From: Antedon bifida
Lineage: Eukaryota; Echinodermata; Crinoidea; Comatulida; Antedonidae
Length of the DNA stretch: 64,000 nt
Direction: 5' to 3'
NCBI GenBank assembly: GCA_963402885.1
Contig: OY727093.1
Span: forward strand, 23,683,409-23,747,408
Under the pieces are notes generated by a model. The model was not told the origin of the DNA and made no database searches. It was given only the letters and a program-made list of their open reading frames with translations. A program made the translations under genes and the position numbers. Shown here in pieces: positions 45,801 through 58,165 of this stretch. How positions within the stretch are numbered: position 1 is the first letter of the stretch; every line of letters begins with the position of its first letter.

Positions 45801-46071
45801 ATGTGGAAAATAGGCCAAGAGGAAACCATGGGCCAATGGCCCAACACAGAAGTCGAAAATAATACAAATTTTTGGAGGAAAAACTATACAAGTTTATCTT
45901 ACCAACAAACCTAACAGGATGGCTTGTTGCTTGCTTTGATTTTGTTAAGCCGTGCAAGTATGATACCAGGCAAAATATTAAATAGAATTAAATACAAAAT
46001 AGTATACCTCCTTTGGAACCAGCAGTGCTTCCAACAACACAGATGATTGTTATGAGGTTAAGATGATGCAT
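42801..46071 (-). CDS. Type I membrane glycoprotein with Cys-rich block and repeat stalk
   Basis: Coding exons: 46008-46071, 45284-45664, 43155-44057, 42801-42988; 1536 nt, 511 residues, every junction GT-AG and in phase 1. Residues 1-18 are a signal peptide (MHHLNLITIICVVGSTAG). Exon 2 encodes a 127-residue beta-rich segment with N-glycosylation sites; its strand pattern faintly recalls galectin/LamG sandwiches, which I cannot confirm. Exon 3 begins with a Thr/Ser stretch, then ten cysteines in 46 residues (189-234) with NCTC, TDCGTC and NCSCDPTDC. A long Gly/Asn/Thr/Ser stalk follows, rich in N-x-S/T sites and including GTGNS pentapeptides. Exon 4 supplies the transmembrane helix (about 459-486, CCC inside it) and a tail with APPPPPTLGLGPP, a possible SH3/WW/EVH1 ligand. 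Probably a mucin-like surface receptor or adhesion protein; no named family recognised. Confidence 0.75.
43386..43500 (-). repeat. Coding 15-bp minisatellite
   Basis: About eight head-to-tail 15-bp units, TTTCCCGTTCCACTG or CATTG on the plus strand, encode alternating GTGNS and GTGNN pentapeptides in the glycoprotein stalk. More diverged 15-bp units continue to about 43620. Because the unit is a multiple of three, copy changes preserve the frame. Confidence 0.85.
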
Positions 46072-46139
46072 TGCGTCTAAAGATAAACATAGCGATGTTA
46101 TATAAAGCAAGATGATTAACAAGTCACACAGTATATTCT

Positions 46140-48421
46140 ATTCTATTCCATACAAGTTTTTATATGGCGCCCTACAAAGAACAGAGCGCCTAACAATTAA
46201 TTAAAAAGAAAAGTTTTAAGTTGACGTTTAAATAGAGGTGCCGAATTCGCTCCTCTCAAATCGACACTTAGCGCGTTCCAGATCCGCGGACCGGTGACAG
46301 AAAAAGCATTGTCACCAGCTTTCCGATTAGATCGTGGAACGAAAAGTCGGATGGGATCATAGCGAAGTCGGCACCTGTAATTAAATGAAAGCTGGTCACG
46401 GTTAAACTTAGTTAAATAAAAAATGTACAAAGGAACAACAGAGTAAAACTCTTAACTTTGAAGCCAATGGAGATATTTCAATGAATCATCCGAGGGCTGA
46501 TACCGTCCACATTTAGTTGAGAGGACATATTTAAAGAGCTATCAAACATCACACATAAGTTTTTAAAGGACGAATAATAATATTGTTATTTAATTTTAAT
46601 TCAAGATCTGGTAGCGCGACACGATTATTTGCAAAACAAAAGAACTGAGTTTTCTCCTGATAACATATTTCTAATAATCCATTCATTAATTTTGGATATG
46701 CAGGAAGTCAAATGTTTAAGTGCATTTTGTTAATCATTAACAATTTTTTGGTCGAATTCTATATACAACTGTATTATATAGGCCTATCATCGGCATATTC
46801 ATGAAAAAGGACGTTATGATTACGAATGATATCACCAATGGGAGATGTATAGAAGATAGAACCCAACGGTCAAATATTATTAAAGGATTTAACTATCGAA
46901 TTTAATATCAAAACAATGAATTTGTTTAAAGGTTTTGTTAAAATAATAATAACATTATTTTGATGATTTTAAACAACAAAAATAGCTTTAATCCATTTAA
47001 TTTAACTACTCTGACTGTGCCCTCCATGTACGCTCTACGCGTGCGCGTTTACTTTGTACAACGATTCTCTATAGTAATGCCTTGTTTTTACATTTTGTTG
47101 TTTAAAATCATCTTCGATCTATGATTAATTACATTATTTCAATTTTTTCAATTTTGTGTATAAAAAATTACAAAAATTGATCAGCAAGCTGTGTGTTAGA
47201 AGTAGTACCTTTTGGATTATTTATAGTACCATACATATCTTTCATTTTTGCGGTGCTACATTTACTAGTGAAGTATTCCATTTTTGCGCGAGTAATCAGT
47301 CCAATTAGATGGTCTTTATGGGTTCCAAATGCCAGCCGATCTTCTTCCGTTTGAGATTTCTTCCAGCGACGTTCAAGACGAAGACGTCTAACTTCATAAA
47401 TGTCATTGTTATACCATGGTAGTGTCCGTCTTACAGTATAACTCTACTGTGCAATTACAGGGCAGAGCTCTTCGAGTGCAGATGAGGTATATGCAACAAA
47501 GGAATCTACGAGAATGTACATCATTACTCTCTGGAAAATTATTGAAGTTGTGGATTAATTAGCGATAATTTCAAACGTTCGTGGTCAAGTTTTGCATATT
47601 CACGTTTTGCTGTTATTATTACTTTAATAGGAGGCGGTTTGTCACATTTAATAGTACACACAATGACGTAATAATCGGATTATTCTAAAGGATCCACCTG
47701 TACACATTGAATGAGATTATCTTCTGGGTGTGTCCTATTTTATGCGTCGGTTGATTTATGTATTGATGAATTTTTTTGTGAATCAGTATATTTATAAATT
47801 CGGCAGTATCTCACTTTCCTCACTTTTCATGTCCACACCAAAAATCGCGATTTGTTGAGGAGTAACACAGATTTCTTAGAAAAATTGTTCTACTTCTGCC
47901 AGGAAAGTACTGGTCTTGACACCGTTTGCTCGAGATGGTGGAGGACGGTAAATACCAACTAGTTTAACTTTATTCTGTACGCTGATAACACAATGTTCAA
48001 AACTCGCGTAAGTAGAAGATGAAGATAGGGATACATTTAGTCATTTTTTATGAAGTATACCGATTCCCCCTCCGTAGTTTTCACTTCCCTTGGGAATGTT
48101 AATAAACTCATAGCCTGGTGGTGTAAACTCTCCTATAATGACTGTATCATCAATAGTCAACCACGTCTCAGTAACCAGTATGTCAACATCGTAAAGCAGA
48201 ACGTGATCGGCGACAATTATAGTCTTATTTCGGATGGAAATTTGATTCACGCAAAAAATAGCACGAAGATTTTCTTTATTTTTTCTACCAGAAGCTAAAT
48301 TTTCCTTATTTACAATGCCTCTATTATATTTAAGCCTAGGTGCATGACATATACGTATTTTCTTTCGCATATTTGTTTTCTGCTCTCCGGCTACGAGGAC
48401 GACGCACAATTCCAAAATCAT
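46140..48421 (-). mobile_element. Degenerate CR1/L2-like LINE
   Basis: Recognisable pieces in coding order: endonuclease near 48421-48041 (ILVTETWLTIDDTVI, FTPPGYEFINIPKG, GGGIGILH); linker near 47430-47200 (RRLRLERRWKKSQTEEDRL); reverse transcriptase YADD box near 46800 (SPIGDIIRNHNVLFHEYADD); and the C-terminal tail at 46430-46197 (RLFVPRSNRKAGDNAFSV, GPRIWNAL). The element ends near 46140 with a GGCGCC...TATAAAAA-like tail. Multiple stops and frameshifts break it, and 46885-47125 is an inserted foldback-element fragment. It lies directly upstream of the glycoprotein gene and cannot be active. Confidence 0.8.
46885..47125. mobile_element. Partial copy of the 58-kb foldback element
   Basis: Shares TATCGAATTTAATATCAAAA, TTTGTTTAAAGGTTTTGTTA, ATTTTAAACAACAAAA and TGTACGCTCTACGCGTGCGC with 58600-58800. 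It lies inside the LINE remnant, so it inserted later. Confidence 0.65.
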
Positions 48422-51400
48422 TTAAAGCACGGTAAGTATCATCAGAGATAGGATATTTCGCATTCGCAGTATACATATTACATTCATTATTAACTTTTAC
48501 CAACACATTTATTCAAAAAGAAAGTCTTCAAAACAGAAATAGAAAATGATAATTCGTAAATGTAAACAATAAATAAAGTAAATAATACACTACTAGGCCT
48601 ACTACTACTTTCTATGAAACAAATTGTCTCATAAGATCCCTAAATAAACTTTTTTTTAAAATCATAATTAAAAACAGCATCAATGTCATACGGTAGACAT
48701 ACTTGTAAGGATAATTCAAATTGTTGCAACAATTGAAATATCTTTATTGTATTATTAAAACTGCTTTCATTATAAAAATATACACCTTTACTCGTAATAA
48801 GACCTCGCTAAAGGGAATCTGTTTCTGTTACGTTAGCTAGGTCTATGCAAGTTTTCAGTTTGTTGCTTCAAACCTTTATTGTAAGTCATATAAATAAAGC
48901 TTATTTAAAAAATGTATTAATGATAGAGCTACATTCGGAATTGTTCTTAAAAACTCGAAAAAAATATTTTATAATGGGTTAACTACAACACACGTTCATA
49001 ATACAAACTAGAAAAAAGAGCGTGGATGGTGGTATATACATTTATCACCTTAACAAACTACACACCTGCTACTATTTAAGTTTTTCTTTTTAAACTTTAA
49101 AACAACATTTACAGATTGATTATGATCTACAGATTGTCAATTGATTAAACCAAATAACGAGCATTGCTCTTTTGGGGTTTTCCACCCTTTTCCTTCATTT
49201 TAAATTTGTGTTATATTATTCAATCAGCGCATAGAGAATATTTGTATTTTGCGCTATATAAATTTAAAAAACCATTAAACCATTAAATTTGGAAATAAAT
49301 GATTTGAAGTTGTTCAATTCTATAGAAATTAAAAATGTTGCTTACCGTTTCTCGTCTTTTGCGTTCACTCTATCATTGTAGTCTGAAGTTTAATCATCTA
49401 CAAGTTATTCTTTAATAAAATGCTTTTTAGAATTTACACACGATACAATATTTCACAATTAATCTCCCAGAAACCATGCAGCCAATCAGATGGAATCCAA
49501 TAATTTGAAATGAGTTTATTGTTAAATGTTCAAGATTGTCGCTCAATTGTGACATTAAATAGAGTAATTGCACTTATGGAGCTATTTCGATTAAGGGCCA
49601 AAATGCATTATTCTATGACAAATTTCTATAGCAAATTACAATAATTAGTTTAACCAAATCGAATTTATATGCGTACGTCATTGAGATTAAAATCAACTGG
49701 TTTCGAGGGCGCCACAATTACTCAAGCATATTTTGACAAACTGTGAGGCACCATTAATAAGTTTATCATAAAATAAAATCATAAACACTGAAATCGATTT
49801 TGCAAAGTTTGTTTGGATTAAGTAAGTCTTAAAATATGGATTACAAACGATTGACTCAATATTTGCTAAGCCTAAGAGTGTCATCCTGCCTACCTCAGTA
49901 AAAAATAATCTTATCGCTCACTCGTTCATATACCGTAAGTACTGTAAGTACTACATCGACTACATTATTATTGTTAGGGAAACTTAATACTTTTAAAGTT
50001 AATTAAAGTTAATAGTTTCACACTTAAGTGATGGAGCTGTCATCCTATCGATTTTAGTTGTAACACACTGTTAGGAGATACATTTATACTATTATATCTT
50101 TATTATCACTTTACTATAGTATTATACTATATTATGTATATATATTATATTGGTTGTAGACTAGAATTTCATCTTAAAACTAATTTCATCATCTTTATTT
50201 GTTGAGATCATAATCACCCCATATATCCTGCATAAGTGGTAGATTAACCATATTTAATCAGTCCTACTACGAATACTGAGATAGCTAAACTAAATGCTGT
50301 TAAAATTTATCTAAAAGTATCTAGAAGTCTGTTTGACTGTTTTGAACAACTGAAGTAAAGCTTTATATTAGCCTTATAGGCTCAGCTATATTTGTCAGTC
50401 TTAAATTGCTTTATGTATTTTGATTGTGTGTTACCACCATCTTATACTTTGATAATTATTTTATATTATTAATTAATCTTTATCTTTATTTATAATCATT
50501 TTAATTTATTTTGTTATCTTTTGCTTTTCTGTTTGAAGAATAAAACGTAGATTAGATTATATAACTTATCCTTTGTATTGCCTATCTTCTGTTTGTGCCT
50601 TGCATGTAACAACACAATGTCTTAGGTAAAATGGCTACCCGTTCAGACCTTACACACATGTAATGGTCGCGTGTGGTGGTGTCAATTGTTACGTCCGAAC
50701 GGGCTCCAACTCATAAGGTGGATTTTTAAATTACACCTTTAAACGCAAGCTGATTAACCACAATATAAGGAGCAATTTTGGACCTTACTAGTGTAAAAAG
50801 ATGCATGAAATATGACCTTGCTGATTATTTTTGTTTAGGTTACATGTGCACATTTTTTGTAGTCTGAACAGTCCGAAAGTAGGAAGCCTTTTGCCATTTC
50901 CCCCCGACTGTTTACATTTTGGAAGTGTCTCAATTAGTTTATATATCGGAAGAATTCCGGGGAAGACTGTAGTTTCATTTCCCTATTTATCTCTAATGGG
51001 TGCTCTACCAAACAGATTAAACAAACACCAATATTTAAAGTAAATATCAACAACACAAGTACCTGTGTGTGTTTTCTCTCAATATTTTAATAGATACATA
51101 TCAATTTCAGACTTATGTAATAGAGGACGCTATAAAACAGACCGCAAATATAATAAATAAAATATCTCGCGCATCCAAGAAAAATTAAAATGGGTAGCCT
51201 AAAGAATTGGTTAATAAATAGTACAAAAATTCGAGGGACTTTTTTAACTGCCGAAAATGTGGTTTGTTTAGAAGAGGTTTTGAAAAGGTAATAAATCAAA
51301 CTAGACTCAAAACGTATGACTGTAGTAGCTAGATCAATTTTAGTACTGTATGTACTTTGAGGTTCAGATAGGCCTAATTCAGAAATTGGTTTAGGCTGGT

Positions 51401-51798
51401 CAAGCAATAGTTTTTGGCTTGGTTACACATTTTGAAAATGTGGCGAAAAGGTCAGGGTGAAAGGTTATAAGACCAAAACACCAATCTAGAGCCTTTAAAT
51501 CTCGACAACCACTGGTTACAGCGAGGTAATTGTATACATTCAAATTATTCAATATATATTTATTTTTTCTGATTTGCCTTTGATGTAATGGTAGTCCAAT
51601 GTGTCCTAATTTTTCACTCGATGTGTTTGCGTGTTTGTTATTGTGTTTCGCCTCTCATTAACTGTCAAGCTTGGGTATGTACAGTTTAACACTGCCTTCT
51701 TGAGATTCTTTATCTCTTCTTCTCTTTTGTCAACCGGTGACAGTATTGTTAGGCCTATGTATGAGAGTGCGAGTTACACTTAGTTTATTGTGGATGGT
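48422..51798. other. Intergenic; SINE tail at 49222-49290
   Basis: At 49222-49290 CAGCGCATAGAGAATATTTG, then GCGCTATATAAATTTAAAAA and CCATTAAACCATTA match the tail of the 19-kb SINE. No gene seen: a 63-codon minus frame at 49693-49884 and a 106-codon frame at 51087-51407 have no recognisable content. Confidence 0.4.
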
Positions 51799-52962
51799 GA
51801 GAGTGAACGTGTCATTATTGATTGATTTGCGTTGGTTTACGATATGCGGGTGCGTTTATGTTAAATACATAAGTAAAAGACTATACATTATTTTATTGGC
51901 TTGATGTTTCGCTTACCCGAAAGCAGGTTCAAAAGTCGATAAACAATCAAACAAGAAAGTAAACCAATGTTGATTTTCATGAAAATAACTAGTTTCTATT
52001 ATATGGAGTTTTTTTTTCACAGAATGAATTAACACCATACAGAGGTAGTATTTTGAAAAAAAAGTTTTATTATTTTTAACCTCCAACAAACTAAAATATA
52101 GAGGTATACCAATATAACAATATGATGGGACACGTGACTATACTGCGCAAATCTGGCATAAATTGCCATATTGCATTAACCTCAACAATTATGCAAATTT
52201 CGACAAAGTTTTTATGGAAAGGTTAAATAATAATAATTTAGTAGAAGTTTTAAAGAAGAGGCGAAAACCCTCAGGTACCTGCATTTGTTAAAGAGTAATG
52301 TAGTTAAATATAATGTATGTATAATAAACAATTATTATTATTATTATTATTATAAATGTTCATTATCTACAGTAGAGCTCATATTAAGGAGAGAGAGAGT
52401 GAGCGTGTAATTATTGATTGATATGCGTTGGTTTTCGATATGCGGGTGCGTTTATGTTATTGTTAAATACATAAGTAAAAAACCATAAATTATTTTATTG
52501 GCTTGATGTTTCACTTACCCGAAAGCAGGTTCAAAAGTCGATAAATCAAACATAGAAAGTAAACCAATGTCGATTTTTATGAAAATAACTAGTTTCTTAT
52601 TATATGGAATTTGATTTTTTTTCACAGAATTAATTAACACCATACGGTACAGAGGTAGTATTTTGTTTTTATTATGTTCCATCCAACAATGATGCCATAG
52701 AAACATTATGATGGGACACGTGACTATACTGCGCAAATCTGGCATTTGTAATATTGTATTAACCTCAACAATTATGCAAATTTCAACAAAGTTTTTTTAG
52801 AAAGGTTAAATAATAATAATTTAGTAGAAGTTTTAAAAAGGTACCTACATTTGTTAAAGAGTAAAGTAGTTAAATATAATGTATGTATAATAAACAATTA
52901 TTATTATTATAAATGTTCATTATCTATAGTAGAGCTCATATTAGAGAGAGAGAGAGAGAGCA
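51799..52962. repeat. Tandem duplication of a roughly 0.6-kb unit
   Basis: Copy 1 is 51799-52394 and copy 2 is 52395-52962, both starting GAGAGTGA(A/G)CGTGT and sharing CGATATGCGGGTGCGTTTAT, GCTTGATGTTTC(G/A)CTTACC, GGGACACGTGACTATACTGC and TTAAATATAATGTATGTATA. They differ by several small indels and by length of (ATT)n and (GA)n runs. The block ends about 65 bases from the stop codon of the methyltransferase-like gene, so copy 2 probably contributes to its 3' UTR. Confidence 0.88.
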
Positions 52963-53027
52963 ATCATTGTTAGTATAGCTTTAGGAATATTTTACTATCT
53001 ATTATACTATCTTGTAGATAGTGTTGT

Positions 53028-54315
53028 CTACTTTGTGATAACAATCGCATCACAATCACATCTTAGCAAACTTTTGCCATCCTTACTTTCAGGCAAAACA
53101 ATACTTCTTAAATGCTTAATGACATCACTATACAACGATTCAGATGCATTTTTCTTAAAGAAAGCAGATCTTGTAAGAAAATCCAAGAGAAGTTCCCCTT
53201 CTTTCGATTCGCCATCGAAACAGCTGGTAGCATCCATGTTTACTTGTATGCGATGCTTCACATACTGTATTTGGAGTTTCTCCAACGCTTTCTCCACATC
53301 TCTTGTAGATATAGCATATACATTCTTCTTAAACTGAGGCATTTGTTCGTAACACTGTAATGTACAACTGTCATCTATAAAAAAATGTATTTGTTAAAAG
53401 GAACAATGGTTCTAGCCTGTACTGCCTCGGTATTAAGAAATTTAGATTAATTATTACGTCCTGTACAAATTAGACATTTCGTTTTTTTCCAAGTCCGAGT
53501 TCAGTAAACTTACTTTTTAAGAAAGATATTCTTAGCATAAACATGTATTAAAAAGATGTAATAGCCTACCACACGAGATCATTGCTAATATCATACCACC
53601 ATCTTCAAGAATACTCATCAGATATTTTAAAACATCTGGTAAATCTTCAAAGAAATAAAGCGCGTGGATCGCCATTATAAAATGGTACTTCTTCACTGGT
53701 TGATTTTGGGTTTCCTATCTGAACTGCTGTAGAGTTTGTTGTCGCCATTCGAAGGAAACTCCATCGTTGAGTTCAGTTTTCTTGAAAGCTAGATCTTTAT
53801 ATTTATTAATATATGAAAGATCTGGTTCCACCACCGTATCTGTGATCTCTGGCCACTGTCTAAGCAGTTGCTTCAACAATTTGATTTCAGTTTGACCTGG
53901 AGGGAAAAATGGGGAAAACGATACGATAAGCCCCATATTCAATGGTGTGCCTAAATTGAATACTGGTGTACAAATGAAAACCAAACATTAAAGGAATCAC
54001 AGTCCAAATTAGGCTAAATAAAAGCAACATTAATTTGAATGTTGTTTGTAGAGAGGAACAACGGGTATTTTCAAAACCTCATATAATTATAGGCCTAGTT
54101 CGATTCTCCGACCCCTTCTTACCTGGCCCGCTACCAATTCCGAGTGTCATTAGCTCTTTTCCTCTTTCTACATTTATTTCTTTCATAATTTTCTCAGGGA
54201 AATATGAATTAATCCAATTTTCAAACGCTCCAACGTTTCTACATAACTTCCAATATACATCAAATGACTCTGCATACCTTTTGGGGTTGTTACTTAACCG
54301 TGTCAAATTGTCCAT
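53028..54315 (-). pseudogene. HNMT-like: Histamine N-methyltransferase-like gene with an in-frame TAG
   Basis: Exons in coding order: 54123-54315, 53570-53896, 53028-53374; 867 nt, 289 codons with the terminal stop, phases 1 and 1, all GT-AG, close to the 292 residues of human HNMT. HNMT transfers a methyl group from S-adenosylmethionine to histamine in the cytosol. Visible: RYAESF near 13-18, holding the Glu (16) equivalent to the substrate-binding Glu28 of HNMT; SAM motif I, LGIGSGPG (58-65); VVEPDLSYINKYKDL; YHFIMAIHALYFFEDLPDV; and a C-terminal DATSCFDGESKEGELLLDFL. Codon 125 is TAG (53715-53717, minus strand), in the poorly conserved loop before YHFI; both sides are otherwise intact. One C-to-T change from CAG would explain it. 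Null allele, young pseudogene, readthrough or base error are all possible. A 5' UTR acceptor precedes the ATG. Confidence 0.85.
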
Positions 54316-55479
54316 TTCTTCTATAACATAACAATTATACATGTACAAATAAGTTAATAGTTATTATTAATAATATGCAGTTCAAATTATAATTAAAAAG
54401 TAAATACGATTTTGTATTTGTTTACTTACTTGTTTAAAAATGAGAAAGTATCAAAACGTTAACTTACAGACTAAAAAAGCTCAAAATAAATTAATTCAAC
54501 AACTTAAAAACAATTTGTTAGTTCTTCTTTCTTCGCCTTATGAATGACTTCATTTATTTTTCAAGACAGCTTTATACAGTACATCATTCGTGCCGGCCAG
54601 TAGAGGGCGTCAGCATTGCTGCATAGATAACAGTTTTACCAAAATCTCCCCTCCCTGCAATTTGTAGCCCCGGGTGACGTGTCAGGCAAGAGATACAGGG
54701 AGGAAATTTTATGAATTGTTAACATTTTTCTTTCGGTTGTCTGAAGCGATATACGGGAATTGCATCAAGTCCGTTTTTCTACCTATTTTCTCAAACCGAT
54801 CAAATTGGAACGTTCCTGGAATGAGTAACTGTACCATAAAGAGGCAGCGTGCTTTTATTTAACCATTAGCAAGTTGTATTTAATTTGTTTTTAGATACAT
54901 TTTTAGAACTAAAACTTCGTATATCAACTGAAAAATCTTTCCACACACATTTTTTTCAGTTCAAATATACAAGAAATGGTTTGGTGAGATGGAGGTGTTT
55001 GGGGGTCAGGGTGTATCCTTGATTTAGGTAAATAACACCCCTAGATGGTCGGAAATGGTACTTTCGCACTTAACATTCAGGATAACAACATGGCACCTCT
55101 CACTAGTCTAGTTTTCCCGGAAATGACAGCCTACACCGAAAAAAAAATAAATAACAATCGCGAGCGGGCAGTGTGCACATTGATTCTTGGAACTTTTCCG
55201 GTTCGGAACATGCAATTCGTTTTGCGCGGTGAATCAGCAAAAAAATCACGTATTCGTAGTCTTCTGGAAAAGACTCAATTATCCCAAGATAGTTGTCTTA
55301 GTTTTGGGCAGAATTTAAGTCCTCGGGAAAATAAATGTATTCTCTCCTTCGGAAAGTTGACAATTAATTTCAACAACTGAATCAGAGGTGGTGTTACTCC
55401 GATTCTCGTTCGAAGTCCGAAAAAACCTTCATGGTTTCCTACAAGCCCTGAAATCAACCGAAGGTAGAGTCACTTGTGT
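54316..55479. other. Upstream of the methyltransferase-like gene; no gene supported
   Basis: A plausible acceptor (TGTTATGTTATAG) sits just upstream of the ATG on the minus strand, implying a 5' UTR intron. A 111-codon plus-strand frame at 55045-55380 has no recognised domain, and the opposite strand also reads semi-open here, continuing the degenerate coding patch at 55480-55900. Confidence 0.35.
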
Positions 55480-55900
55480 TGAAATGACCAAGTCTGCAGG
55501 TAAAACAAATTTGTAATGTCTCCTCTAGGACATTTCCAATGCGATAATCCTGAGTTTGTTTTGAAACTCGGATGCAGAAATTTCGCTTTTTAACTTCTTA
55601 GTTCTAGAGTGAATTTCAACGTAAAACTTTTTTTTTCGGCAATTGCCAATTTGAATCTCATTGAGTTGACAAGCATTTTTTAAAAGGACAGCGTTCTAAC
55701 GAGAAGGTATACCATCATCTGCGAATGGAATACCAGATGTGACATGAAATTTGAGTCCTTTAAGGGCCGAATATTTAGAACGATGTTTCAGAAAAGTAGA
55801 TAAATGGTGACGATACCTGACACGTTTCTCGGACAGGCGACGTAGAATTTTGAAGTTATCCAAAGTACCCTCCAGGATTACAGCAAAGTCAGATCAAAAT
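55480..55900 (-). pseudogene. Degenerate coding patch, family not recognised
   Basis: On the minus strand about 130 codons are open apart from two or three stops: RLSEKRVRYRHHLSTFLKHR, then GLKFHVTSGIPFADDGIPSR, then CRKKKFYVEIHSRTKKLKSE. The basic, coiled-coil-like composition and the neighbouring LINE debris suggest a retroelement accessory protein, but this is a guess. Confidence 0.3.
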
Positions 55901-56570
55901 TGATACAAACAGTAGAATATATATATTAATCCAATAAATATGAACATCACAGGCATAGAAACAAATTCTAAACCTCTCGGTGATATCCTATTCAAGAAGT
56001 TGTATGGGTAAGATAATTTATGAAATGCAAGGGTGTTTCTAGCCTAGGTGTGATTGGTGAATAAGGCCTTTTGTATTCAATGCGATGTTGATTGGGCATA
56101 ATTTAATTCAAATCTTTTTAATACATCAAAACAAATTTGATAAAATTAATATCAAGAAGGTAAACAAAACAAACACATTCATTAGAACTTTCCTTAATCC
56201 ATGGTTGACGCGAATCAACACACCCTCTGTCACGTCAAGGTGTCTCTGAGGACTGTCCAATACACGGAAGATAATGTATTGAAATTCTCTGAGGTTAAAT
56301 ATATACACTCTTTTTCATTTAATAAACATGTAATGTCATATTTTATTGAATTTTACAAAGTTTATATACAAAATATATAGTACTAAAAACCGTAATTTAT
56401 CTAATTATTTTATCAAAAATTGCGTAGTTCATACAATTACAGACTGACTGGCGAAGTTTTAAACCCAATATTTTGAAAACTACAAGTCAGATTTTCATAA
56501 TTCTTTCTTTATTACAATATTGATACAAAATACTAACAGACAGGCAATATATAATTTGTTTAAAAATATT
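55901..56570. other. Intergenic, start of the 1-kb repeat region
   Basis: AT-rich. ATTGCGTAGTTCATACAATT near 56423 recurs at 62885, so the 1-kb repeat family may begin here with a poorly conserved 5' part. Confidence 0.35.
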
Positions 56571-57540
56571 AACTTTTAATGTTTTCTCATCTTTATCCCT
56601 AGTTTGTGGGCCGGGTCACTTTGTTCACCTTTTTAGTGAGTAAACCTAGTCCCTACCCTGGAATATGTACATTACTGTAGTTTAGTTTATGATTATATTT
56701 TCGTTCTGTACGCTAGGCCAGACTATATTTACACAAAATGTTTACTACTGATTGTTAGAAATAATTGATAATAAATCATTATTTCTGAAGAACAATAATT
56801 AAAACAGCTACGTCCAAAAGAAATATTTCTTGTTTATTGATGTGTTCGCTCCCACTCTAGGAAGTGTAGACGATGGTTCTCGGAATGTTAAATATTAATA
56901 AAGGACGTTCTGGCCTGGACGTTTTCGGAGGTCGGTTACCATCTATATATAACATTATGCTTAATTCTGACATAGGCGAGCACAATGGAAAAAACTTCGG
57001 GAAAGATCTCCGCCTTGGCTATCTTAGATGTACCGCCACCAACGGCCAACTTAGTTGATACCAGGAAGTCGCAAGATGACTCACTGAACCAGGAACTAAC
57101 TTTACCGCGCGACGGTTAAAAATCTACCGATGAAATCCAAAGTTTCGTTTTAAAACCCTTCATGATATCTTCCTAAGAGAGAAATATGGAACAATATCGT
57201 AAAGGCCTGCTAAAATGTTGTAGAATATACCTATAATATTTATATAATATACACATGGAGCAGCTAGGGTGAGTAACCGACACGGAGTTGGTGACACGCG
57301 GTTGGTGTGACACGCGTTTTACATTGTGTCTACCTATTCCATAAATAAGCATATATATAGATACATTTAAAAGTCAAAATATGGTCACTGATGCATGCGG
57401 GATCCCTTTCGAAAACCATTTGGATTTTCGGTTATAAGATTATTTTTAATAGCAACATTACTCAGCATATTGGTAAGAATTGAACAGAGAAATTTGCATA
57501 TTACTATTAACTACAATATCAGGATAGTTGATTGGATTGC
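56571..57540 (+). repeat. 1-kb dispersed repeat with a conserved 61-codon frame, copy 1
   Basis: Matches 63009-64000 at high identity over its whole length, starting CTTTTAATG(T/G)T and TTATCCCTAGTTTGTGGGC. Contains an open frame at 56873-57058 (begins MVLGMLNINKGRSGLDVFGG, ends TNGQLS) that differs from the other copy by a single Ile/Thr change. The repeat runs into a LINE reverse-transcriptase fragment on the minus strand. Class unknown. Confidence 0.8.
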
Positions 57541-58030
57541 CTTTATCAACCTTTTTTTGTGAATAGGCGTAAGAAACCTTGTACGCCATTGGGCAGGAAA
57601 TGTTATTGAATAGAATAACGAGAGACGGAACGATAGTGATCACGCCAAGTTTTATCGTTTCATTACGAATTCCGTCAAACGCAGCAGATTCACCGTTTCG
57701 TACGGCTTTAACAACCTCATCTGATGAAATATGAGTGTCTAGTATATTGCTAAAATTATTGTTGAAATGATCATATTATTAATGTAATTTTAAAAGTCAG
57801 AATCTGCATCTGTTCAATTTAGAAAAGTAATTCAACCAGTTTTGGCGAAATAGAGGCTCAGTTCTTTCCACTGTATTCAATTCAGTGTATATATTCCAGA
57901 AAGCCTTTAGATTATTACCTTCCAAATGTTCAAATCTGTTGTTAACAATATTATTCCTGAAATCGTTTTTCTTTTTAATAAGAAGTTTAAAGTACTGTTT
58001 TCTTGTTTTACGGTAAGAATGAACCAACTT
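57440..58030 (-). mobile_element. LINE reverse-transcriptase fragment (N-terminal part)
   Basis: Minus strand, coding order: YRKTRKQYFKLLIKKKNDFR, then WNIYTELN and WLNYFSKLN; after a break SSDEVVKAVRNGESAAFDGI, RNETIKLG and LFNNIS; then KKVDKGNPINYPDIVVNSN, a decayed form of the KKGDKGNPNNYRGI reverse-transcriptase motif. Stops split it into at least two frames. The last part is also present in the second repeat copy at the right edge of the window. Confidence 0.7.
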
Positions 58031-58144
58031 TACATTGTATAATATTAAAGCGTATTTTTCTATCTAACGCCTTTAGTTGTTATAATCGAGATTTACATTT
58101 CGTTTATTTATTTTTCGTTTCGTTTATTTATTTTGTCCACTCAC

Positions 58145-58165
58145 TTATATATATATATATATATA
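58145..58165. repeat. (AT)n microsatellite
   Basis: An uninterrupted run of AT dinucleotides of about 20 bases. Confidence 0.9.

Noticed and set aside
53035-54331. Plus-strand frames of 82-100 codons
   Set aside because: Antisense shadows of the HNMT-like exons.
55045-55380. 111-codon plus-strand gene
   Set aside because: No recognised domain or splice context, and the opposite strand is also semi-open in this degenerate patch.
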